A stretch of 64,000 nt of DNA. It comes from Arcuatula senhousia. Taxonomy: Eukaryota > Mollusca > Bivalvia > Mytilida > Mytilidae. A model generated the notes under the pieces. That model saw only the letters and a list, made by a program, of their open reading frames with translations. It was not told the origin of the DNA and did no database searches. Below are positions 27,001 through 32,687 of this stretch, in pieces; the stretch's first letter is position 1; each line of letters starts with the position of its first letter. The stretch covers positions 2,418,001-2,482,000 of the forward strand of contig OZ020304.1 of NCBI GenBank assembly GCA_963971305.1. The letters are read 5' to 3'. The position numbers and the translations under genes were made by a program.

Positions 27001-29061
27001 AAAAAGACTTTGATATTTTCAACATTTTTCTGTAACTTAAAAACTCTCACCTTCAAAATATTTTGAAATAAATTCTACAGTAAACTAAAATGACAGATTG
27101 TCATTAAATTGACTCACACATTTTCTACTCTTATTCTTTGATAATCTGACAGAATGGCACCCACGGATACTGCCTCAAAATGGAGTTCTTTCTGTCAACA
27201 AAAACTTATCATGGGTGCTCATTACATGCATTAAGTAATAAAAGATATACATTTTCATTAATGACAGTGAATGTAGATTTCTTTTATCAGTAACTTTTTT
27301 TTCATATTGAGCAATTGAATACATAACCAGAAAAATTCATAACAGGTTACTTGGTTGTTATTGCCTCACAAAATCTACATAATAAAGAAACCTATGCTTC
27401 TTTTAAATTTGATATCTAGGGTTATGGATTAGCTAACACAGGACAATCAAGTCACAATGAAAATTTTTAATTATTATGACACATGAAATACTCCTTATAT
27501 GTAAATCACTCATTTTACAAGAACCACTTACTCATTCGGATCACCTGTTATGACTTGAGTTCGCTTTGTTGATTTCTGTTCGTTTGACACTAGAATGCCT
27601 CTTTGCTTCTGTAAACTAATAGCTTGTTGTCTGCTAGCTACAGGTGTTACCTGGATATTTTTCAGCATTGTATATAGATCTTCTACTTCATCCCCAGGCG
27701 TAGGGTTATACCCCATGTCTACAGAGGATGAGGTCCCTTGTATGGTGTGACGGTAAAGAGGTAGTTCCATGGCCTCCGCATACAGATCAATGGCATGGTG
27801 TCCCACTGTCTGGTACATGTAACTGTCCAACTCATCTTAAAATAGAAACATATAACTGTCCAACTCATCTAATAATAGAAACATATAACTGTCCAACTCA
27901 TCTAATATTAGAAACATATACCTGTCCAACTCATCTTAATATAGAAACATATAACTGTCCAACTCATCTAATATTAGAAACATATAACTGTCCAACTCAT
28001 CTTAATATAGAAATATATAACTGTCCAACTCATCTAAATATAGAAACATATAACTGTCCAACTCATCTAATATTAGAAACATATAACTGTCCAACTCATC
28101 TTAATATAGAAATATATAACTGTCCAACTCATCTAAATATAGAAACATATAACTGTCAAACTCATCTAAATATAGAAACATATAACTGTCAAACTCATCT
28201 AAATATAGAAACATATAACTGTCCAACTCATCTAAATATAGAAACATATAACTGTCCAACTCATCTAATATTAGAAACATATAACTGTCAAACTCATCTA
28301 AATATAGAAACATATAACTGTCCAACTCATCTAAATATAGAAACATATAACTGTCCAACTCATCTAATATTAGAAACATATAACTGTCAAACTCATCTAA
28401 ATATAGAAACATATAACTGTCCAACTCATCTAATATTAGAAACTTATAACTGTCCAACTCATCTTAATCATGTTAATATAGAAACATATAACTGTCCAAC
28501 TCATCTAAATATAGAAACATATACCGGTAACTGTCCAACTCATCTAAATATAGAAACATACAACTGTCCAACTCATCTAAATATAGAAACATATAACTGT
28601 CCAACTCATCTAAATATAGAAACATATAACTGTCCAACTCATCTAAATATAGAAACATATAACTGTCCAACTCATCTAAATATAGAAACATATACCTGAC
28701 CTGTCCAACTCATCTTTCAATAATGAAATCAGTTTTAAGATTATTTATCACATTAAACAGCATCAGTACAGTCATGTAAGTTTGTATAAATCATGTGTCC
28801 ACATTCTTATTTAATGCATGAGGTTATTTAGATTTATAACTCAATTTTTGATACAATCCCTTAACTTCATCATGATCATTGCAGTAGTTATGTCAAATTA
28901 AACAATATATTTTGTGTGCCAAAGTCAGGTCTGACACATTATCTACCTTTATCTTTAGGTCTAAGGTTGGCTAATGCAACAATCTCATGACCTTCACTAA
29001 TACACTGCATCATGTTATAACAGCTGTCCTTTCCACCACTGATAAGAGCCACAGTTCTCAT
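2886..29061 (-). CDS. DPH6: DPH6, diphthine-ammonia ligase (13 coding exons, C-terminus off-window)
   Basis: Catalyses the last step of diphthamide synthesis, the ATP-dependent amidation of diphthine on elongation factor 2, in the cytosol. Coding exons, 5' to 3' on the minus strand: 29061-28947, 27835-27651, 27191-27118, 26733-26615, 24901-24837, 23043-22952, 22267-22174, 21785-21602, 19108-18986, 17791-17656, 16882-16735, 5597-5367 and 3012-2886. All junctions are GT-AG and all phases agree, giving about 564 residues. The N-terminal adenine-nucleotide hydrolase fold starts with the PP-loop SGGKDS (residues 8-13) and carries DELDSYMYQTVG and CGEGGEYETF. Two RidA/YjgF-like domains follow (about 300-410 and 435-560). 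Short vertebrate DPH6 lacks these; fungal and many invertebrate forms have them. A last phase-1 donor at 2886 shows that at least one exon lies to the left of the window. Introns are loaded with transposons and contain a TRIM-like gene on the other strand. Confidence 0.93.
3151..4738 (+). mobile_element. Pearl/Helentron-like element, copy 1 (165 bp core x7)
   Basis: The left end is a near-perfect palindrome (aggctcctaggagcct) followed by gaatcgctcacctgg. The core is seven copies of a unit of about 165 bp (the word ctctatctgcaat recurs at 3295, 3461, 3625, 3792, 3957, 4122 and 4287). An ACGG/GACGACGG microsatellite follows at about 4653-4690. The right end is a hairpin with a TTCG loop (tgacccttcgggtca) and caggtgagctaaaaa, the inverse of the left ctcacctg. 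It lies in the DPH6 exon 12-13 intron. Copies at 6278 and 23230 share both ends. Confidence 0.75.
4739..5366. other. DPH6 intron, no further feature but one repeat fragment
   Basis: Starting near 4757, caagagttaacactaaag and then atgtctcgcctg match the left end of the element at 14082, so a short fragment of that family is present. Nothing else in this stretch can be named. Confidence 0.4.
5367..5597 (-). CDS. DPH6: DPH6 coding exon 12 (RidA-like domain 2)
   Basis: Residues 446-522: HIYVAGQIAMVPGTLQI and LSDVILSIGYVTRKEYV are the core of the second RidA-like domain. Acceptor TTGCAG|GCTGG; donor TTAAAA|GTAAGT in phase 0. The intron to exon 11 is about 11 kb and holds the TRIM-like gene. Confidence 0.93.
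6278..7794 (+). mobile_element. Pearl/Helentron-like element, copy 2 (500 bp core x3)
   Basis: It has the same left end as copy 1 (gaggctcccaagagcct, gaatcgctcacctg) and the same right end (tggaccttcggtcca, then ggtgagctaaaaaa), but the core is different: about three copies of a unit of about 500 bp beginning near 6335, 6833 and 7331. The gacggacg microsatellite is short here. Same ends with another core suggests that the ends mobilise while the core is replaceable. Located in the DPH6 exon 11-12 intron. Confidence 0.72.
8202..9042 (+). mobile_element. Pearl-like element with terminal taccccgccac hairpin
   Basis: The left end reads taccccgccac; the right end has cctcgccacttcatgtggcgggg and gtata, so the two ends are partly complementary and the right end folds on itself. 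A GACA microsatellite (about 8961-8980) precedes the 3' hairpin. No clear tandem core and no ORF with a recognisable product. Boundaries are approximate. Confidence 0.5.
9329..11081. mobile_element. Non-autonomous TIR element, about 1.75 kb
   Basis: Imperfect terminal inverted repeats of 60-90 bp begin with tgttagcagcaata at 9329 and end with tattgctgctaaca at 11081. The similarity continues inward through aaatcag, cattaagc and taggcaat. The flanks are TATA on both sides, compatible with a TA or TATA duplication. No transposase frame is seen. A dead LINE fragment at about 9979-10195 lies inside. The element sits immediately upstream of the TRIM-like gene. Confidence 0.7.
9979..10195 (+). pseudogene. 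Reverse-transcriptase C-terminal fragment, internally deleted
   Basis: The frame reads HLIWLGHVMRMQPERITKTA, then LHWTPPG, then a stop. After a gap, GYSWGQAQFLAKDRGRWRQL follows in another frame, ending near GDEEDK. This is the widespread C-terminal tail of animal non-LTR endonuclease/reverse transcriptases. The basic stretch usually found between PPG and TVTSEL is missing, which fits a small deletion. A (TAAA)n-like tail follows. Confidence 0.65.
11218..12891 (+). CDS. TRIM-like B-box protein with coiled coil and NHL-like propeller
   Basis: A single open exon of 557 codons in the DPH6 exon 11-12 intron, on the opposite strand. Two zinc-binding B-boxes are complete. The first uses C16, C19, C29, C32, C37, C40 and downstream His residues. 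The second uses C75, H78, C87, C90, C95, C98, H103 and H106. A coiled coil rich in Lys/Glu/Gln runs from about 112 to 240. The C-terminal third (about 285-557) has repeated blade-like strands such as GYIHVVDYDDPDDGGRVIVL, as in NHL-type propellers. There is no RING finger upstream, so ubiquitin-ligase activity is not supported. Proteins of this type (TRIM2/3/45/56-like, RING-less) are expanded in bivalves. The start is the first ATG of the frame (accaaaATGG context). The gene could be a retrocopy, but I see no poly(A) or flanking duplication. Specific function unknown. Confidence 0.88.
   Translation: MASIQPEKKSQVLMKCQLCEEERTIISKCVECKLLLCETCTKHHKKITNAKAHKIIDLKDIGNEQIEINYMNIPCKTHPDQMCCLYCEPCDSLICHICVAKEHKGHDLIEIKEAHKRKQENLKSTRGQIEGDLEKAIRKENQLREVKKSEKSKIQIVRNDIQSHVSTLKQEVERYGVKLLKELNLTETSLNQSIDTDLQTLSERISHLQQSANEIDDLVQSIEAIKIFQETDNVRDSTNQNNSPEVNRVYQSIKAFIPQSLDGIGELRESEVTPWEEDKVEILENQTYTTELTVIACVLPEQGDKLWTGCYKDGVLYHIQLQDQDFTIINRINMEVGDMARLSQNKILISVGESRLKLLDTETGEVTDSVYDVSPYISISVHITSNNQVIIGAGDRTRRMVMVFDNKGTRLAVYEHDQHNQPIFTLPLRITSTSNGYIHVVDYDDPDDGGRVIVLDRDGHVITRYTGHPDINRDYPFRPNGIVTTPADRVIVADPYSSTLNILENTGQLVTFINTTDNGILLPCSLAFMDDGHLLIGCSTDVGKKDAKLHKVTIKGV
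12892..13730. other. TRIM-like gene 3' flank and intron DNA
   Basis: AT-rich DNA with possible polyadenylation words (aataaatg near 13093). At about 13222 a short fragment (gagtggatccagg) resembles the terminal repeat of the hAT-like element at 13732. No gene is seen. Confidence 0.35.
13732..13886. mobile_element. Short hAT-like MITE (CAGTGGCGGATC ends)
   Basis: The left end is cagtggcggatccag and the right end, read inward, cataggcggatcaagg. Inside there is a G9 run beside C-rich DNA (about 13851-13876) able to form a hairpin. ATTAT flanks both sides, which may be what is left of an 8 bp duplication. About 155 bp, no coding potential. Confidence 0.6.
14082..15140 (+). mobile_element. Pearl-like element with about 165-175 bp core and GACA microsatellite
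   Basis: The left end is caagagttaacactaaag. The core has about three units carrying gggccataactccc and tttcagaggagttgcactga (near 14517, 14689 and 14859). A (GACA)n/(GACG) microsatellite lies at 14998-15025, followed by a tail with tatgtctcgccttcgaag. Located in the DPH6 exon 11-12 intron. Boundaries approximate. Confidence 0.55.
15141..16264. other. DPH6 intron; one dispersed-repeat fragment
   Basis: At about 16012-16140 there is a copy of a dispersed unit (acaagaagtag, ataccaaatatcaa, gttgctgagaaaactgt) also seen near 20040, 20197, 47755 (reverse), 52630 and 63535. The remainder holds no feature I can name. Confidence 0.4.
16265..16687. mobile_element. Short TIR element with GC-rich left arm
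   Basis: The ends carry an inverted gcgagcatagct motif (left agcgagcatagctc; right tagctatgctcgc). The left arm continues as a GC-rich foldback (gcgggcacgaagtgcccgc), and the interior is AT-rich. About 420 bp, no coding capacity. It lies just 3' of DPH6 exon 11. Confidence 0.5.
16735..16882 (-). CDS. DPH6: DPH6 coding exon 11 (RidA-like 1 end, RidA-like 2 start)
   Basis: Residues 396-445: CVQVPMPDNVVLLIDAYG ends the first RidA-like domain, and HWAPAMIGPYSQSVR opens the second. Acceptor TTTTAG|ATTGT; donor GTCAGA|GTAAGT in phase 0. Confidence 0.92.
17010..17400 (+). repeat. Dispersed repeat, inverted partner of 17986-18330
   Basis: Runs from ttgaacttttgtcgattg through gggggaaggttgg, actagtttaaccccgccac, gtgcctgtcctaagccagg and gcagtgacctatggtcat to gtgtacgcgaca read on the other strand. 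Most of it is matched in reverse orientation at 17986-18330. Related partial copies occur near 26850, 39320, 46640 and 54630. Confidence 0.7.
17656..17791 (-). CDS. DPH6: DPH6 coding exon 10 (RidA-like domain 1)
   Basis: Residues 351-395, including SWNMYNLCMVHLYVKDLRDF and the family-typical YFKDNPPSR, which continues across the junction. Acceptor TTACAG|AATG. The donor TCAAG|GTTATA is weak. The exon is flanked by two inverted copies of one dispersed repeat (about 17010-17400 and 17986-18330). Confidence 0.87.
17986..18330 (-). repeat. Dispersed repeat, inverted partner of 17010-17400
   Basis: Reverse-orientation copy, on the plus strand from gatgtggaataagtgtac through cagtggtcactgct and aactagttttttagcgcc to gaagttcaattcaa. 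By eye roughly four bases in five match the inverse of 17010-17400. The pair brackets DPH6 exon 10. Confidence 0.7.
18380..18962. repeat. Tandem repeat, about 134 bp x3, with hairpin end
   Basis: Units begin at about 18451, 18586 and 18718 (aagtggtcattcatgcagaa). After the third comes a short hairpin ggatgccgaggcc and an end ggtgtgctaaaaa, which recalls the pearl-like right end ggtgagctaaaaa. Probably a diverged member of that element class. It lies just upstream (in transcript order) of DPH6 exon 9. Confidence 0.5.
18986..19108 (-). CDS. DPH6: DPH6 coding exon 9 (RidA-like domain 1, N-part)
   Basis: Residues 310-350, with FWVSGVAAEISEG and AMERLK, the start of the first RidA/YjgF-like domain. 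Acceptor GAAGCAG|GGTGC; donor AAAAG|GTAATC in phase 1. Confidence 0.88.
19109..20034. other. DPH6 intron, no gene; diverged repeat
   Basis: A stretch at about 19860-19990 (gcaaatttgaagaaattc) resembles 21320-21450, so a repeat of unknown type occurs twice, either side of the mariner-like element. No exon or RNA gene recognised. Confidence 0.35.
20035..20360 (+). repeat. Dispersed unit in two tandem copies with GACG-rich end
   Basis: Two copies (about 20035-20165 and 20197-20325) share acaccttatagtactatg, gatgaagctacataccaaat and atcaagaggctgtg. They are followed by gacgccgcaggacgacgcaa, a degenerate ACG-rich microsatellite as in pearl-like elements. Confidence 0.5.
20363..21186. mobile_element. 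Non-autonomous mariner-like element (TA duplication)
   Basis: Terminal inverted repeats cagtggattccactt at both ends (20363 and, reversed, 21186), each flanked by TA (20361-20362 and 21187-21188). About 824 bp without a transposase. Ends and TA target are those of the Tc1/mariner group. Inside, about 20607-20660 holds a (CAA)n tract and, on the minus strand, aataaagtatttgttgttg, which looks like a retroposon 3' tail. Confidence 0.75.
21602..21785 (-). CDS. DPH6: DPH6 coding exon 8 (linker)
   Basis: Residues 249-309: a Ser/Glu/Gln-rich, weakly conserved linker between the ligase domain and the first RidA-like domain, ending in CLACACRG. Acceptor TTTACAG|GAAAG; donor TGCAGAG|GTAAGC in phase 1. 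The start is supported mainly by splice sites and phase. Confidence 0.8.
22174..22267 (-). CDS. DPH6: DPH6 coding exon 7
   Basis: Residues 217-248: DSTEEVVHSNDAFAPVGYL and a short linker that closes the ligase domain. Acceptor TTAATAG|AGATT; donor GGTGTG|GTAAGT in phase 0. Confidence 0.9.
22952..23043 (-). CDS. DPH6: DPH6 coding exon 6
   Basis: Residues 187-216 with the signature CGEGGEYETFTVDCPLF of the diphthamide ligase domain. Acceptor TTGTAG|AACAAA; donor GTCAT|GTAAGT in phase 2. Confidence 0.92.
23230..24708 (+). mobile_element. Pearl/Helentron-like element, copy 3 (155 bp core x7)
   Basis: Left end gaggctcccaggagcct then gaatcgctcacctgg. About seven core units of about 155 bp, homologous to copy 1 (ctctatctgcaa near 23339, 23493, 23624, 23779, 23935, 24090 and 24245; the third unit is short by about 24 bp). 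An ACG microsatellite follows at about 24613-24655. Right end hairpin tggcctttggcca then ggtgagctaaaaa. It lies in the DPH6 exon 5-6 intron and is complete. Confidence 0.75.
24837..24901 (-). CDS. DPH6: DPH6 coding exon 5
   Basis: Residues 165-186, GLSPKKHLGRTIKELYPQF and VQL. The acceptor is TTTAAG|GTTTG and the donor CAGCTG|GTAAGA. A 65 bp exon, in phase with both neighbours. Confidence 0.9.
24902..25642. other. DPH6 intron; possible retroelement remnant
   Basis: At about 25122-25155 an inverted pair gtgtctg / cagacac encloses atgaaggataatc, followed by gaaattttgca and, further on, gtctttctggta. This resembles the 3' region of Penelope-like elements, but no coding remnant supports it. Nothing else is recognised. 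Confidence 0.3.
25643..25810. mobile_element. Foldback MITE, about 170 bp
   Basis: Two arms of about 60 bp (from taggtacttaca inward, and the reverse of tgtaagaaccta) match through ttcttggaaaa, ccgg, gatctttcac and gtgatagaattttt, leaving a loop of only about 50 bp. As RNA or single-stranded DNA this would form a long stem. No coding capacity. DPH6 exon 4-5 intron. Confidence 0.7.
25955..26536. mobile_element. TIR element with paired TGACGTCA sites
   Basis: The left end aaaggacaagggctgataag and the right end, read inward, aaaggactagggttgataag are inverted repeats, continuing into a ttttggcc block on each side. About 580 bp, non-coding. Inside, at about 26382-26400, lie gacgtcactatgacgtcac, two cAMP-response-element-like sites side by side. 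No clear target duplication. Confidence 0.6.
26615..26733 (-). CDS. DPH6: DPH6 coding exon 4
   Basis: Residues 125-164, including LAYLWRRDQSELLKEMI and AIVIKVAS, both conserved in the ligase domain. Acceptor TTTTTAG|TTGTC; donor TATG|GTATGA in phase 1. Confidence 0.92.
26734..27117. other. DPH6 intron with dispersed-repeat fragment
   Basis: At about 26845-26970 a diverged copy of the repeat described at 17010 is seen (ttgggctaatt, gttgaaggcttctgc, gtacactatttctacatctc). No gene. Confidence 0.35.
27118..27191 (-). CDS. DPH6: DPH6 coding exon 3
   Basis: Residues 101-125, carrying the conserved VSVGAILSDYQRIRVENV segment. It runs from phase 0 to phase 2, with donor AATGT|GTGAGT. Confidence 0.92.
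27651..27835 (-). CDS. DPH6: DPH6 coding exon 2
   Basis: Residues 39-100, from DELDSYMYQTVG to EVEDLYTMLKNIQ. The acceptor is TTTTAAG|ATGAG and the donor CAG|GTAACA leaves phase 0. The frame stays open past the donor to 27528, but only the CAG|GTAACA donor joins exon 3 in phase. Its acceptor is the unit of the adjacent 33 bp minisatellite. Confidence 0.92.
27836..28712 (-). repeat. 33 bp minisatellite built from the DPH6 exon 2 splice acceptor
   Basis: About 26 units of 33 bp (plus strand phrase ctgtccaactcatct then aaatatagaaaca) adjoin DPH6 exon 2. On the minus strand each unit reads TATTTAG|ATGAGTTGGACAGTTA, the intron end and first codons of exon 2 (DELDSY). The period is a multiple of three, so long chance frames run on both strands. 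Some units, and the exon-proximal one, carry an in-frame TAA just before the AG. Confidence 0.9.
28947..29061 (-). CDS. DPH6: DPH6 coding exon 1
   Basis: Residues 1-38 with the ATP-binding PP-loop SGGKDS. The start ATG is at 29061-29059 and opens the conserved MRTVALISGGKDS. The exon ends in phase 1 at AAAG|GTAGAT. The leftover G completes the GAT (Asp) codon at the start of exon 2. Confidence 0.93.
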
Positions 29062-29590
29062 TTTCTGATTCTTTTATTCTGAAAAAATAATATTTGGTGC
29101 TACAGAAATATATATGGGTTCTTACCGGTAATTAGTTAATTAATAATATAATACATAGTTTTTTGCCAAAAGATATAGAGTTCATTTAAGCAAGAAACAG
29201 GTAAAATGCCTGCTTTGTGAAAAATATTTAATACACTTCTAAAGGGAGCAATAATGGTGGAGATGTCAATATTTTTTATATCCCTGTTTGGTAGTTTTGT
29301 TGTTACCTTTATCAGTTTATTTGTCAAGTACTATGAGCTGAATTTTCCTTCCACGCTGGGTAATTAAGCAACTTGCTTTCCCTTACTTTCAGGGTCATTT
29401 AACACTTTTTTTTTCTGAAAATTTCAAACATCATTAAGCTCACATGTCACATTATAAACATTTTTTTAAAAATTCATTTTTGCTCAAAAATATTTTAAGG
29501 TACGTTTAGGCCTCATTCCACAATGGAACAATTTAACAAAAGTACCACTAGTACCGATTATCATATAGTGACAAATCATTTATAGAAAGA
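29062..29590. other. Upstream region of DPH6
   Basis: The 5' flank or 5' untranslated region of DPH6. AT-rich; I see no TATA box or CpG-rich promoter I would defend. Confidence 0.35.
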
Positions 29591-29599
29591 CATTCCTCT

Positions 29600-29765
29600 C
29601 GCCCCGGCTGTACCTGGGTCTATATATATTAACACATTAAATATCATATATACACTGTAATATTTATTATTTATTGTTATACACATTTTATATGCACTGT
29701 AATATGCCCCCATGTGGGCCCATTCTTATGGACAATAAAATATTCTTCTTCTTCTTCTTCTTCAT
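29600..29765 (+). mobile_element. Retroposon 3' end with (CTT)n tail
   Basis: The segment gccccggctgtacctgggtc ... gcccccatgtgggccc ... atggacaataaaatatt leads into CTT repeats at 29741-29762. Polyadenylation-like word plus microsatellite tail is typical of LINE/SINE 3' ends. No coding part is visible. Confidence 0.5.
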
Positions 29766-29835
29766 ACTATATTCATTTCTATATAATCTTCATCATTGAT
29801 TTACCTTTGTTACTTCTAGAAATACATGTAGTATA

Positions 29836-32081
29836 GGTAGTTCCTAAAATGTGTAACCAGTACCCGAACCATTTTTGGCTCATTTACCCATACCTGTTTT
29901 CAATTTTAACTCGTTGAAAGCGAAAACGCAATGAAAGTTTCTAAAATACTAAGAGGAGATTCAGATCATGTCCATTACCGACATTGACTGGTCGTTTCTA
30001 CATCATTTTTACTGGTTCTATGGGCTACTGAATTCCAGTCATTTCACTCTGTAAAAGACAGCAATGATATTAAAAGAAAACTGTCTTAATATTTAGTGCT
30101 AAAAAGGGCCAAATAATTTTTTCTATATAAACTTAAAATAGTGACCCTACCTGAAATGTAACTATTTTATTTGTTCAATGCTGCAAAAATATCATAAGTA
30201 CAAAACTGCTCCTTGCTCACTGTTGAACTTTTGTTGTTTTAGCCCAGATTTCTTGATGTTACGTCATTTTTAACAACGTAATTTTAGGTCCTCCACCGGT
30301 CAGAACAATTTCCTGACTTAAAATGAATCTTGCGTATCCACATGAACATTTCTTATAAGATATACAATAAACTGGTATCATTTGTTTTTTCAAATTGTCA
30401 TTCTAAGGTTCAACAATCAATGACACATGAATGATGCTAGAAAATGTTGGTGCCTAATATGTGTAACTGGAATTTACACCAAGAAGGTGCCAAAGATATG
30501 ATAACTTTTATCATCTTTAAAATTTTACTTTTTAATCTAATATTGGTTCCTTTTAATTGTTTAATGTTATATTTAATATTGATAAGGAATGCTTTATAAA
30601 TTCACTCTTATATGAATCTCTTTAAACTAAATTATTTACATTCCAAATTATCTAAACTTTGGCCCAGATTTTCACCAGGTACGGGCAATTTGTAAACATG
30701 GGATCAAGTCACGATAGGTCACGATGAAATTGTGAAATGGGTAGTTATTGTTGTTAAATAAACATTTAAAATACACTTGTTGCTGATATATTTTTGCAAC
30801 TTTTATTAAAGTAAATTATGCTTAAACATGTTAAAACAAATCTGTTTCTTATTTTTGAAAGGAAAAGACCCTGTTTGTCATCGGGTATGGGTAAATTTTC
30901 AATGCATAAAAATATGAATGTTACTTTTGATGTTTGAAGGTATATAAACATTCAATGGTATATTTAAAAAGCTCTTTTCAAATAACACAATGATTGGCAT
31001 GGTTTTCTCTAGGTATTGGCTGCAGTAAAAGATTACAGGCTATTCGTCCACACTTCCTGATACACCATTGGTTGTTTTCCGTAATTTTGTAAATGTAAAT
31101 AAATGTAAATTAATAAAGTTATGATTATAATATACTTTTGTATGTCTGTATTGACTTTATTTTCTGAAAACATATCATATGGCATATCATATAATATGAT
31201 TGCAATTGAAATAAACATTTTGATTAAATAATATTCTAAAAATAAATAAATGAATTAAAAACTAATAAATAAACAAATAATTAATAAAATAAATAAATGA
31301 GTAAAAAAATAAATAAAAATAGATAAATAAATGAATGAATAAATAAATATATAATAATGAAACATTTCAAGTGACTTCAGAATAAAAATTGTCCAGGTGA
31401 CGATCTAATATTGGAAATAATATTTCTCAAATGCCAAAACTCTGATGATCCCACTTTGATTTTATTTCAAAGTACATTTTGTAGATATACGTTTGTTATA
31501 TTCATATTGTAGTCATATTCCACATAAATTCAAGAATAAAACTTAAATTCAATATCATTAATATGAATATGAATACCAAAACTTTATTTGAATTCAGTAT
31601 ATTCAATGTAACAGTAAACATAAGCTCTATTGAGCTTTTAACCAAGAATAAATTACAGATTAGATTTTATTCTCAGTCTGCCTTTAGCCTGTATCTAGTA
31701 AAAATTCATTCAGGCAAGTGAAAAATTAGCAAATTTTTGTTTGAACATATCGTAAAATTTTACAAAAAACATAAGAATTTCATGGTTCGGGCTAATAGCT
31801 GAAAAACTTTTTGGCACAGACTGTTAAATGTCTTAATACTTATTTAATTCAATGTCTTTTAATTTAATATGATTTATATAGTAAAACTAGTCCAATTCTG
31901 GAAAATATGCATAATTATTGTAAAAACCTGAAGCGTGGACGAATAGCCTGTGGTCTATTCGTCCACGTGGCATAGCTAGACGTACAGACACTGCCTTTTC
32001 TCTACAGTCGAAGCGATTATGTGAAATTTTGTCAAACCTGGGTGCTGGTACGGGTAGGGGTTACACATTTTAGGCACCACC
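29836..32081. mobile_element. TIR element of 2.2 kb with 9 bp target duplication
   Basis: Inverted ends ggtagttcctaaaatgtgta and, at the right, the inverse of a ggtggtgcctaaaatgtgta form. They are flanked by tgtagtata on both sides (29827-29835 and 32082-32090). A 9 bp duplication fits Mutator-like or related elements. No transposase frame. A second TIR unit (about 31036-31952) lies inside, and a low-complexity AAAT-rich tract fills about 31230-31350. Confidence 0.75.
31036..31952. mobile_element. Nested TIR element (acaggctattcgtccac ends)
   Basis: The left end acaggctattcgtccacact is mirrored at the right (gtggacgaatagcctgt, about 31936-31952). Directly after it ctattcgtccac recurs (about 31956-31967), making a compact hairpin. 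About 0.9 kb, AT-rich, no gene. It appears to be inserted in the 29836-32081 element; target duplication unclear. Confidence 0.55.
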
Positions 32082-32687
32082 TGTAGTATATGGAATTTGC
32101 ACTACATAGTCTATGATTGGAATTTTTTTTCAGTCTGGTGTTAAAGCTTGTTCAAATGACTTTTAAATGTCTTGTCATTCTGTGTACCATTGCCTCAGGA
32201 AGGTTGTTTCATGCCTAAACTTTGATCATTTATGAAATATCAATATATTTGATTACCTTAATTAAAGCTTAATTAATTAAAGTAACTGTATCTGTATCTG
32301 TATTAAAGTTTGCTTTACATCACACAGAAAACACGTGGGTTTGTTTTCAATTTTATGCGGAAGTGAATCCACGTATTGAATCTTTATCAGGTTTGCGCTT
32401 TATAGAGGCTGGTTCTGAATTGAAGAAAAAAGAAATTTATTGATGTCAAAATGTCAAAACATCAAAATCTGATGAGAAAAATCTTGTTCGTTTAGTCCTT
32501 AATCAGAAAATACACGTCTACTTTTCTACTTAAGCGTGTTCTTTTACCAAGGCAAATGTTATTTTTATCTTTTCAGTTGTGTTTGTTTGCCACACGAACC
32601 TAGTAAATATCCACAGTGTAAAGCTATTCCTTCTGAAGTTTTAATCTTAGCAGAATTTCAAGAACTAGGAAAAAACATCAGATCACT

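Noticed and set aside
27528..27650. Extension of DPH6 exon 2 to the end of its open frame or to the GA|GTAAGT site near 27531
   Set aside because: That donor leaves a phase that does not join exon 3, whereas CAG|GTAACA at 27651 does, and the protein there matches the family.
27728..28699. A 323-codon plus-strand frame of repeated NCPTHLNIETY and minus-strand frames of DELDSYMFLYL repeats
   Set aside because: Both come from a 33 bp tandem array whose period is a multiple of three; no start context, homology or conserved composition supports a protein. The minus-strand reading is the copied DPH6 exon edge.
27836..28712. CRISPR-like array
   Set aside because: Units are contiguous with no unique spacers, and the genome is that of an animal.
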